Assembly (NCBI RefSeq): GCF_026151205.1
Contig: NC_087081.1
Span: forward strand, 15,102,340 to 15,166,339
Source: Bolinopsis microptera
Lineage: Eukaryota; Ctenophora; Tentaculata; Lobata; Bolinopsidae
Length of the DNA stretch: 64,000 bases
Reading direction: 5' to 3'
In this document: piece after piece, positions 42,301 to 54,300 of the stretch
How positions within the stretch are numbered: the first letter of the stretch is position 1
Layout: every line of letters begins with the position of its first letter
Program-made: the position numbers and the translations under genes
Notes under the pieces: model-generated
Seen by the model: the letters and a program-made list of their open reading frames with translations, nothing else
What the model was told of the DNA's origin: nothing
Databases searched by the model: none

Positions 42301-45300
42301 CGGAAATATGGCTGAAAAACGGATTTTTGCCGAGCGAAAATAACAATATTCACAAATGGGCTATTGGACTGTTGTCTGTTAACTAGAAAGGTCTTAAAGA
42401 CTCATGAGCAACATTTGTCACAAGATGTAAGATGACTCACTTTGTGTCCAGAAACTCCTACAAAAATTGGAGAATGATTTACTTTATTGGGCATCTCTCT
42501 TAATCATAATGGGCCAAGCCAGCAGCATATTTGTGTCTTACGAAAGGGCAATTTTTCAAAATTACGGTTTCTTAAGGTCAAAGGATCGGCCGCTAACAGC
42601 AAATTGTTTGCAATTGCCGACTCATGCACGTCATATAGTTATACTGAAAAACACTCACTTTAGGAGTCATCAGTAAATAAGTTTAACTACTGCATGATTT
42701 GTGAAAACTCCAACAATTAATTTTCATTGGCACCAATTTAGCCAAAATGTAATGACCAGAATTCAACTTTTGATTTATTTCCTGATTCCATGAAACCATG
42801 ATATATGTACCAAGAATACCGGACCCAAAATAATTTGGCACTGGATCCGGGCCAGACTGTTGCTTGACCACTGACCAGTACCCCACTTTATAATTATAAT
42901 TGACTTCACTGCCTCGACCATTATTGGTCTGTAATCCCTGGATTGAGATCTGTTGGCTGCAGTTTAATTTAGCTCATTTACCATAATAGTAATACCGCAG
43001 TGCAGTGGTTTGGTTCGCATATATTTTCCCATCGTATGATAATGTGTGTCATTCCCTCGTTTTTTTATCAATTGGTTACTGGCTGTCTCTTTTGTTGTTA
43101 CAGCTGCCTCGACATCTTATCTAGGGCACTAATACATTAGTACTAGAACATTAGAACTGTAATTCTAGAACTTCAGATTAAGATTTCTTGGCCGAATGGC
43201 AGGGTTCGAGATTCGAATCTAAAACGTTCAGTTTAGGAGTGATTAGTAGATAACAACTGTATGGTATGGGAAAAATCCAACTAGTCAAGGATCATGCTGA
43301 ATCAAAGTGTTCCTCGACTTGAACTTAAGTCTTGTAACCTATTGGAGTTTGGGCCACTGAACCGAATACGACCTGATATTAATTTTAGGATGTCGGGAAA
43401 TTCATTAAGATTTTTATTCTTTGGTTTTTCAATTGTGCTACGAATCCGAGTTTGAGTTGATAACACCGAATTTCCTGTTTGACTCTCAAAGAGAGGAACC
43501 AAGGCTTAGGTTCCTCTTTTTGGCTCTGAGATCCAACTTTAAGATCGGACTTCGGAGATCCTTGCGTCGGAAATCATGTAAGTGTAACATCAGTACCGGA
43601 GATCAGACTTTTTTGCTTGATATTGGACTTTTAAATCTAATTATATATTCGAAACAGCACGGGAATTAAACAGGAATTAAATTAAACAGGAATTAAACAT
43701 GCACGGGATGTAACCAAGGTTAAGTGAGATGAGATATACCAGCTTTCGGGGTTACAAAACCCCATGAAAGGCAGGCATAGCATCCTAAATCCTCAAGCTA
43801 TCCTCACGTTGACCATCTAGGTCCAGACTCCAGCCTCTCATTAAAAACCAGCTATTAGTATTAGGCCCGAGATCCGTAGTGTCCCGTAAGTAAGAGATCG
43901 TTCAGATTTTGATCCCCTCCCCGCTCTAAAGTCCACTTTACCCAAAGCTGGAAAAATTTCACATGTGAAACCTCAATAGCTAAATCAGCATCTCGAGACC
44001 TTCTGTTATACAGGGTGGGCCAAAAGTCAGTACCCATACGTTGGGTCTTATACCTCCGCCGTGTTTTATATTTTAGAGTTGTTGCTTTGCAGATGGCATG
44101 CTGTACCTACTTGTTCGAGGATATATATATATATAGCCCATGCCCCAGATAAGATCTTGAGGCAGCTCACAGCTATAATAATAGAAGAACTAGCCAGTCA
44201 CCACTTGATTAAAAAACGAGGGAATGACACGCAATATCATTATCATACGATGGGAAAATCTATGCGACTGAAAAAAAGAATATGTGGTCATTCTGAAGTG
44301 GGAACCAAACCACTGCGGTATTATAGGAAATTAGCTAAATTTAACTGCAGCCAACAGATCTCAATCCAGGGATTACAGACCAATATTGGTCGAGGCAGCG
44401 AAATCAATCATAATTATAAAGTGGGGTACTGGTCAGCGGTCAAGCAACAGTCTGGCCCGGATCCAGTGCCGATTTATTTTAGGCCCGGTATTCTTGGTAC
44501 ATATATCATGGTTTCATGGAATCAGGAAATAAATCAAAAGTTGAATTCTGGTCATTACATTTTGGCTAAATTGGTGCCAATGAAAATTAATTGTTGGAGT
44601 TTTCACAAATCATGCAGTAGTTAAACTTATTTACTGATGACTCCTAAAGTGAGCGTTTTTCAGTATAACTATATGACGTGCATGAGTCGGCAATTGCAAA
44701 CAATTCGCTGTTAGCGGCCGATCCTTTGACCTTAAGAAACCGTAATTTTGAAAAATTGCCCTTTCGTAAGACACAAATATGCTGCTGGCTTGGCCCATTA
44801 TGATTAAGAGAGATGCCCAATAAAGTAAATCATTCTCCAATTTTTGTAGGAGTTTCTGGACACAAAGTGAGTCATCTTACATCTTGTGACAAATGTTGCT
44901 CATGAGTCTTTAAGACCTTTCTAGTTAACAGTCCAATAGCCCATTTGTGAATATTGTCATTTTTCGCTCGGCAAAAATCCGTTTTTCAGCCACATTTCCG
45001 AAAATAAGCCTTTTAGGGTATATGTTGCTTCATAAGTTGTATATCAATATGGCCATTAGGCACATTTTGGTGTATCGGAATAGTCTTTAAGACCTTCCTG
45101 GGCTGAAATGCCAAAAATCACGGAAATTATGAACTGCGTCAAGCCAAAAACCGTTTTTCGGCCATATTTCCGAAACGAAGCATTTTAAGGTATATGTTGC
45201 TTCATAAGTTGTATATAAATGTGGCTATTAGGCACATTTTGGTGTATCGGAATAGTCTTTAAGACCTTCCTGGGCTGAAATACAAAAATTCGACTGACCG

Positions 45301-48300
45301 CGAAACCCTGAAAAAGGGTGTGGCCGAAAACGCCACTATTGCATTTTTTTCAAAAATGCAATAGTGTCCAAATGTTTTAAGAATCATCTAGAGAGGTGAT
45401 AACCGTTGAGAAATCGCTTTTAACACGAAAAGCTAACGAGATAGCCTTTTAGAACGGTTGGGATCCGACTAAAATCCAAGTTTTATGCGCGATAAAACCA
45501 CACATTCAGCCGATATTGGTTATTTAAACAACCGCTATCTATTCGTTCTTAAAGTAGGATCTCGCATCAAGCATTACACTATGCGCGCCAAGCTATATTT
45601 TCTATATTTTGATCGTGTTTAACACTCAGCTCACGTTCAAAGAGCTGTGAAATTTCTCCTTCGTTGTGTAGCCATTGCATCGGCTTATTTGTTCTTGATC
45701 TTTATTGCTCATGAAATACACTTTGAGTGTCTTTTTACAGCTTTTTTAGTACGTGTTCATCAACTACAAAGTTTATAGGAGTTTTTATTTTCCTGCATTG
45801 ATAGATTTTCTCATTTTTTCTTATACATTGAACACTGAGCTTGAGTGTGCCCAAGTTTTCTTTCAATAACACCCAAATTAGTACATTGCATCGTAGACTT
45901 AACAGGGTTAACTGCACATGTCTGATGTTTTCAACTCTCGCTGTATTGACTTTAAAGGTGTCAAAACGTCTATTTCTGTGTTACGGAATGTCTCATTTTT
46001 TTGTCTAGTATGTCTACCGCAACTGATATTTGACGCTGAATTTGTAGCCAACGAAACTATTACAAGTGTTATTTAAATACACCAGGCTTGTATTTATTTT
46101 TACTCTTTAAAAATACATGTACTAAATCAAGCTTGCAGCCGGCACAAAAATAGTAGCACTTAAATAGATTTTAATGTTCATAATGGCTCTCAAAACCTCC
46201 TAATAACGCACTATAATCTAAAATATCCGCCACATATTACGGAGAAACTCTGTTATATTCCAGCTATTTGATACCCATTATCCCTCTGACTCTCCAACAA
46301 ATCCTATATTTGATGGTAGTATAATGCGTGCCCCATTAGCTGCTGCTGGTATATTACTCTATATAACACACCTGGTGTTCATACATACTGAGTTTTACAC
46401 GGGTAACTTTATCATAGTTTTATTGAGTTGTAACTGTGGGGCGGCGACTGTTGTGTCTGTGATCTTGTAATTTAGTTTCTTGTTTGCAGTTACACTTTGT
46501 TGTCTAGTTTAGGTTATGTTGGGTGAGTTTTAATTTAGTTTACATTATTTTGAGTTGGTTAATTTAGTTTGGTTAATCTATGGTTGTGTTTTCAGTTTGT
46601 TGTTTTAATGTTGATAGGGTGACGATACTTTGTGCACTACGTTATACGATTAACTTTAATCGTGTTTAATCGATTAAAAGCATCATAATTTTACGAGGGT
46701 ACGTGTTTATGTGTGAAGGGAACATTATATGTAACTGTTTCAGTAAGTTTCAGTTTGACTATAACATAAGTAAATGTAAATTTATTCACTTTTACCTGTA
46801 ATAATTTACCTGTAAATTTTTGGCCTTAGCTTTTACTCTGATTAACACACCAAAGTCTATAAGGAATGTTACGTAACACACATATCATTTTTCGTTGAAC
46901 TCTTAATAGTTTTGTGTCAGTTTTCGATTCTGAGCATGATCTTGTAAAATCACAAATAAGTTAATATTCAATAAGTTGTATTTCAATTCCTTATTTTACG
47001 CAGTTTGACATTCTTGGTCGTTCTTGACCGACGAGACCCTGTGTTTTCTATAATATGCTATTTTTAGAATTTGGAGGCTGTTTATAATCTACGTGACCTT
47101 TTTCTGATACATTGTAACTAGTTCTATTTAAAACTGATAAGGCCTTCGTTCTTTTCAAGATTCATTATAAATTGACTAATAACCTCGAAAACTCATGCCC
47201 GCAAGTTATATCGCTTATAGAAAATTTACATTCCTCAAGTTGCCTCGTTGTTGCCACATTGATATACAACTTATGAAGCAACATATACCCTAAAAGGCTT
47301 ATTTTCGGAAATATGGCTGAAAAACGGATTTTTGCCGAGCGAAAATAACAATATTCACAAATGGGCTATTGGACTGTTGTCTGTTAACTAGAAAGGTCTT
47401 AAAGACTCATGAGCAACATTTGTCACAAGATGTAAGATGACTCACTTTGTGTCCAGAAACTCCTACAAAAATTGGAGAATGATTTACTTTATTGGGCATC
47501 TCTCTTAATCATAATGGGCCAAGCCAGCAGCATATTTGTGTCTTACGAAAGGGCAATTTTTCAAAATTACGGTTTCTTAAGGTCAAAGGATCGGCCGCTA
47601 ACAGCAAATTGTTTGCAATTGCCGACTCATGCACGTCATATAGTTATACTGAAAAACACTCACTTTAGGAGTCATCAGTAAATAAGTTTAACTACTGCAT
47701 GATTTGTGAAAACTCCAACAATTAATTTTCATTGGCACCAATTTAGCCAAAATGTAATGACCAGAATTCAACTTTTGATTTATTTCCTGATTCCATGAAA
47801 CCATGATATATGTACCAAGAATACCGGACCCAAAATAATTTGGCACTGGATCCGGGCCAGACTGTTGCTTGACCACTGACCAGTACCCCACTTTATAATT
47901 ATAATTGACTTCACTGCCTCGACCATTATTGGTCTGTAATCCCTGGATTGAGATCTGTTGGCTGCAGTTTAATTTAGCTCATTTACCATAATAGTAATAC
48001 CGCAGTGCAGTGGTTTGGTTCGCATATATTTTCCCATCGTATGATAATGTGTGTCATTCCCTCGTTTTTTTATCAATTGGTTACTGGCTGTCTCTTTTGT
48101 TGTTACAGCTGCCTCGACATCTTATCTAGGGCACTAATACATTAGTACTAGAACATTAGAACTGTAATTCTAGAACTTCAGATTAAGATTTCTTGGCCGA
48201 ATGGCAGGGTTCGAGATTCGAATCTAAAACGTTCAGTTTAGGAGTGATTAGTAGATAACAACTGTATGGTATGGGAAAAATCCAACTAGTCAAGGATCAT

Positions 48301-51300
48301 GCTGAATCAAAGTGTTCCTCGACTTGAACTTAAGTCTTGTAACCTATTGGAGTTTGGGCCACTGAACCGAATACGACCTGATATTAATTTTAGGATGTCG
48401 GGAAATTCATTAAGATTTTTATTCTTTGGTTTTTCAATTGTGCTACGAATCCGAGTTTGAGTTGATAACACCGAATTTCCTGTTTGACTCTCAAAGAGAG
48501 GAACCAAGGCTTAGGTTCCTCTTTTTGGCTCTGAGATCCAACTTTAAGATCGGACTTCGGAGATCCTTGCGTCGGAAATCATGTAAGTGTAACATCAGTA
48601 CCGGAGATCAGACTTTTTTGCTTGATATTGGACTTTTAAATCTAATTATATATTCGAAACAGCACGGGAATTAAACAGGAATTAAATTAAACAGGAATTA
48701 AACATGCACGGGATGTAACCAAGGTTAAGTGAGATGAGATATACCAGCTTTCGGGGTTACAAAACCCCATGAAAGGCAGGCATAGCATCCTAAATCCTCA
48801 AGCTATCCTCACGTTGACCATCTAGGTCCAGACTCCAGCCTCTCATTAAAAACCAGCTATTAGTATTAGGCCCGAGATCCGTAGTGTCCCGTAAGTAAGA
48901 GATCGTTCAGATTTTGATCCCCTCCCCGCTCTAAAGTCCACTTTACCCAAAGCTGGAAAAATTTCACATGTGAAACCTCAATAGCTAAATCAGCATCTCG
49001 AGACCTTCTGTTATACAGGGTGGGCCAAAAGTCAGTACCCATACGTTGGGTCTTATACCTCCGCCGTGTTTTATATTTTAGAGTTGTTGCTTTGCAGATG
49101 GCATGCTGTACCTACTTGTTCGAGGATATATATATATATAGCCCATGCCCCAGATAAGATCTTGAGGCAGCTCACAGCTATAATAATAGAAGAACTAGCC
49201 AGTCACCACTTGATTAAAAAACGAGGGAATGACACGCAATATCATTATCATACGATGGGAAAATCTATGCGACTGAAAAAAAGAATATGTGGTCATTCTG
49301 AAGTGGGAACCAAACCACTGCGGTATTATAGGAAATTAGCTAAATTTAACTGCAGCCAACAGATCTCAATCCAGGGATTACAGACCAATATTGGTCGAGG
49401 CAGCGAAATCAATCATAATTATAAAGTGGGGTACTGGTCAGCGGTCAAGCAACAGTCTGGCCCGGATCCAGTGCCGATTTATTTTAGGCCCGGTATTCTT
49501 GGTACATATATCATGGTTTCATGGAATCAGGAAATAAATCAAAAGTTGAATTCTGGTCATTACATTTTGGCTAAATTGGTGCCAATGAAAATTAATTGTT
49601 GGAGTTTTCACAAATCATGCAGTAGTTAAACTTATTTACTGATGACTCCTAAAGTGAGCGTTTTTCAGTATAACTATATGACGTGCATGAGTCGGCAATT
49701 GCAAACAATTCGCTGTTAGCGGCCGATCCTTTGACCTTAAGAAACCGTAATTTTGAAAAATTGCCCTTTCGTAAGACACAAATATGCTGCTGGCTTGGCC
49801 CATTATGATTAAGAGAGATGCCCAATAAAGTAAATCATTCTCCAATTTTTGTAGGAGTTTCTGGACACAAAGTGAGTCATCTTACATCTTGTGACAAATG
49901 TTGCTCATGAGTCTTTAAGACCTTTCTAGTTAACAGTCCAATAGCCCATTTGTGAATATTGTCATTTTTCGCTCGGCAAAAATCCGTTTTTCAGCCACAT
50001 TTCCGAAAATAAGCCTTTTAGGGTATATGTTGCTTCATAAGTTGTATATCAATATGGCCATTAGGCACATTTTGGTGTATCGGAATAGTCTTTAAGACCT
50101 TCCTGGGCTGAAATGCCAAAAATCACGGAAATTATGAACTGCGTCAAGCCAAAAACCGTTTTTCGGCCATATTTCCGAAACGAAGCATTTTAAGGTATAT
50201 GTTGCTTCATAAGTTGTATATAAATGTGGCTATTAGGCACATTTTGGTGTATCGGAATAGTCTTTAAGACCTTCCTGGGCTGAAATACAAAAATTCGACT
50301 GACCGCGAAACCCTGAAAAAGGGTGTGGCCGAAAACGCCACTATTGCATTTTTTTCAAAAATGCAATAGTGTCCAAATGTTTTAAGAATCATCTAGAGAG
50401 GTGATAACCGTTGAGAAATCGCTTTTAACACGAAAAGCTAACGAGATAGCCTTTTAGAACGGTTGGGATCCGACTAAAATCCAAGTTTTATGCGCGATAA
50501 AACCACACATTCAGCCGATATTGGTTATTTAAACAACCGCTATCTATTCGTTCTTAAAGTAGGATCTCGCATCAAGCATTACACTATGCGCGCCAAGCTA
50601 TATTTTCTATATTTTGATCGTGTTTAACACTCAGCTCACGTTCAAAGAGCTGTGAAATTTCTCCTTCGTTGTGTAGCCATTGCATCGGCTTATTTGTTCT
50701 TGATCTTTATTGCTCATGAAATACACTTTGAGTGTCTTTTTACAGCTTTTTTAGTACGTGTTCATCAACTACAAAGTTTATAGGAGTTTTTATTTTCCTG
50801 CATTGATAGATTTTCTCATTTTTTCTTATACATTGAACACTGAGCTTGAGTGTGCCCAAGTTTTCTTTCAATAACACCCAAATTAGTACATTGCATCGTA
50901 GACTTAACAGGGTTAACTGCACATGTCTGATGTTTTCAACTCTCGCTGTATTGACTTTAAAGGTGTCAAAACGTCTATTTCTGTGTTACGGAATGTCTCA
51001 TTTTTTTGTCTAGTATGTCTACCGCAACTGATATTTGACGCTGAATTTGTAGCCAACGAAACTATTACAAGTGTTATTTAAATACACCAGGCTTGTATTT
51101 ATTTTTACTCTTTAAAAATACATGTACTAAATCAAGCTTGCAGCCGGCACAAAAATAGTAGCACTTAAATAGATTTTAATGTTCATAATGGCTCTCAAAA
51201 CCTCCTAATAACGCACTATAATCTAAAATATCCGCCACATATTACGGAGAAACTCTGTTATATTCCAGCTATTTGATACCCATTATCCCTCTGACTCTCC

Positions 51301-54300
51301 AACAAATCCTATATTTGATGGTAGTATAATGCGTGCCCCATTAGCTGCTGCTGGTATATTACTCTATATAACACACCTGGTGTTCATACATACTGAGTTT
51401 TACACGGGTAACTTTATCATAGTTTTATTGAGTTGTAACTGTGGGGCGGCGACTGTTGTGTCTGTGATCTTGTAATTTAGTTTCTTGTTTGCAGTTACAC
51501 TTTGTTGTCTAGTTTAGGTTATGTTGGGTGAGTTTTAATTTAGTTTACATTATTTTGAGTTGGTTAATTTAGTTTGGTTAATCTATGGTTGTGTTTTCAG
51601 TTTGTTGTTTTAATGTTGATAGGGTGACGGTACTTTGTGCACTACGTTATACGATTAACTTTAATCGTGTTTAATCGATTAAAAACGTCATAATTTTACG
51701 AGGGTACGTGTTTGTGTGTGAAGGGAACATTATATGTAACGGTTTCAGTAAGTTTCAGTTTGACTATAACTCAAGTAAATGTAAATTTATTCACTTTTAT
51801 CTGTAATAATTTACCTGTAAATTTTTGGCCTTAGCTTTTACTCTGATTAACACACCAAAGTCTATAAGGAATGTTACGTAACACACATATCATTTTTCGT
51901 TGAACTCTTAATAGTTTTGTGTCAGTTTTCGATTCTGAGCATGATCTTGTAAAATCACAAATAAGTTAATATTCAATAAGTTGTATTTCAATTCCTTAAT
52001 TTACGCAGTTTGACATTCTTGGTCGTTCTTGACCGACGAGACCCTGTGTTTTCTATAATATGCTATTTTTAGAATTTGGACTTAGGAGGCTGTTTATAAT
52101 CTACGTGACCTTTTTCTGATACATTGTAACTAGTTCTATTTAAAACTGATAAGGCTTTCGTTCTTTTCAAGATTCATTATAAATTGACTAATAACCTCGA
52201 AAACTCATGCCCGCAAGTTATATCGCTTATAGAAAATTTACATTCCTCAAGTTGCCTCGTTGTTCTCCGTCTACTGTAAGGCCGTCGAGCAGATTATTCA
52301 ATTTCCCGCCAAAATCTACGGAGAGTAACTTTCTAGAGTTAGAAAGGTGACTCTACATATTTTAAATTTCGTCATGTAGACTTAGATCATATTCTGTTTT
52401 AGACTGACAATTGTCTTCTTCTGCAAAATATCATGATTCGGTTTATTCGTAGGGTGTTTCCGGTTCTTAAATCTTTATTCGATTTGCTCCATTTGAAATG
52501 CACTTGCGCAAGGTGCAGCTTGATATTTGCTAATTTCTCTTGCGAAATTTGCTCGATTTACGCAATTTGACCGATTAAACTCAATTTACTCATCTTGTTT
52601 TACACAGTAGGACCTAAAATGACGGGTGAAATTATTGTAATTCAACCTCCACCGGACCATTTGGTGTACGTTACTTGTCAGTTTGTTTTTCAGTATGTGT
52701 GTCCGTACCTGTTACAATTTTACTTTTATCATTTACACTTCTGTTGAAATAAAATTTTCAACGATACTGCACAATTTTATTCAATTTTCCGGCTCAAAAA
52801 GAAATTCCCCAACAACAACAAAAATGACAATCGATAGCCTCTGAATCTGTAAAATATTTTAACACCTGATTGACCTCCAACCCTCCTCAGAGAGTCACGA
52901 CAGAGACAACGACGCCGGAAGCGGAAGAAGCAAACCATGAAACCCCCAATGCGGTGTGGGTCACTGAGCAGCATGACAGAGTCAAGCTCCTCCCTCAATA
53001 TTATCACGGTTACGTTAGACATGGAGGCTTGTTCCTTCCTTGGGTTTAGCATCTACAGTAACTCTGATGATAGTGGTGAGTTGCAGGCAGATTGATAAGT
53101 TGTTGGGCAGTTACCAGGACGGTTTTTTGGGTTTAAACTGCTAAACTGCAAGATTTGAGTGTCATTCATCAGTTTCTTATAGAGTCTAATCAATTGATTT
53201 CAGGATTAGGAAATTGAGATGACATAAAATTCTTGACATTCTCGACTAATTCTTGTCATGCTTAACCTAATCATTGGACTAGTTATTATGGAAAAACATT
53301 CCTTTCGTTTATACATTTTTCGATTCAAATGTTACATATTATCATGTTCACGCCCATACTCTTTCATATATATTACATTTCAAGAGCACCGCCAATTCGT
53401 CTCATAATATTGAAAACAGTTAAATAGTTAAAACCACACATTCCACGACCGCACTATCGTTGTAAAGCCTCGTCGTGTCTGTGGTTTGGCAACGCCTTTA
53501 AACCAATTCACGAACAGTTTTAACTTAAGGGCACGCTCCAGTGGCATGACTGCCGTAATATTTCATTGTAGTTAACATGTTTAGTGTCTTCAAAATGTAG
53601 AATGCACTAGAAATAGTAAAAAGAATGTAACGTTACATTCCACAGCGATGCCGGGGATCTACGTGGGGCAGATATACAAGGGTGGAGCAGTTGAAGCAGA
53701 TGGTAGGATATCTCCAAACGATCTTATCCTGAATGTTAACGAGATCTCGTTTGAGAATATTGGTAATGGAGATGCAGCTAGGATCTTGCAGGAGATTGCC
53801 CAGAAACCTGGACCAATTAAACTTGTTGTCGGTAAGTTCCTGATTTAAGGTTTTTGCTTTTTTTGGTACTATTTAGTTTAATCTTTGTACTTGGCAGAAC
53901 TAGCTTCTCTCTCTAAGCCAGAATTTGCGTGGTTTTCTCGGCAAAAACCGATAAGTTTCATCGCGAAAACAAACTTTGGATGCCATTATAGAGATTCGAA
54001 ATTAGTAGGTTGGTGTTAAGGTCATACCTGGTCATAAATCTCCAGAGAAGTTTGTCGAATTTAAATAGCAGCGAGCCTGGCTAAATGCAAAATATCATTC
54101 ATCTCACACTCGTAGCCGCCGTTCAATATATATTATTAATGCTTGATAAAAATCCAACATGATCTATGCTGCTATATATTGGCGTTAAATCGCTTTTAAG
54201 TTTCATACACATTTAGTAGGTCGAAGCTACTTGCACATATTTATTATTGCTTACTAAAATTTAAAGAATTTGACCATTAGACATTTAAGGAGCTGAGTTT

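Larger units (their letters stand above)
41859..45442. mobile_element. Fold-back element with ~1.3-kb inverted arms
   Basis: The left arm (about 41859-43129) and right arm (about 44141-45442) are inverted copies. The outer tips both read ATCTCGTTAGCTTTTCGTGT inward. The outer ~1 kb is nearly identical between arms; the inner ~250 bases are more divergent. Each arm contains a short perfect hairpin, a ~160-base direct duplication, and the same 69-codon frame facing inward. The ~1-kb centre is unique, and there is no recognisable transposase. Long inverted arms with internal repeats recall fold-back/Galileo-type elements, but no relationship can be shown. The flanks offer at most an AT dinucleotide as target duplication. 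Confidence 0.8.

Noticed and set aside
42467-42676. 69-codon frame ([12 protein letters not shown]...) found four times
   Set aside because: Its four copies follow from the inverted arms and the 5-kb duplication, not from independent conservation; no domain is recognisable.
43189-43215. tRNA-like A box (TGGCCGAATGG) and B box (GGTTCGAGATTC)
   Set aside because: The two boxes are adjacent instead of 30-60 bases apart and no cloverleaf can form, so this is not a tRNA gene and not a clear SINE.
44013-44040. ACAGGGTGGGCCAAAAGT, resembling a transposon end
   Set aside because: No inverted partner was found in the centre of the fold-back element or nearby.
44061-44624. 187-codon frame in the fold-back element, repeated at 49066-49629
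   Set aside because: It starts with GTG, matches no known family, and its inner half in the opposite arm is disrupted. It is probably a chance frame in the arm.
41859-45442. Helitron identity, because of the hairpins near the ends
   Set aside because: The element has long inverted arms and hairpins at both ends, with no TC start, no CTRR end and no Rep/helicase frame.
52618-52665. Possible extra Dishevelled exon (short open stretch ending near a GTGTAC)
   Set aside because: Exon 4 joins exon 5 in phase without it and gives the expected family sequence; the stretch has no Dishevelled similarity.
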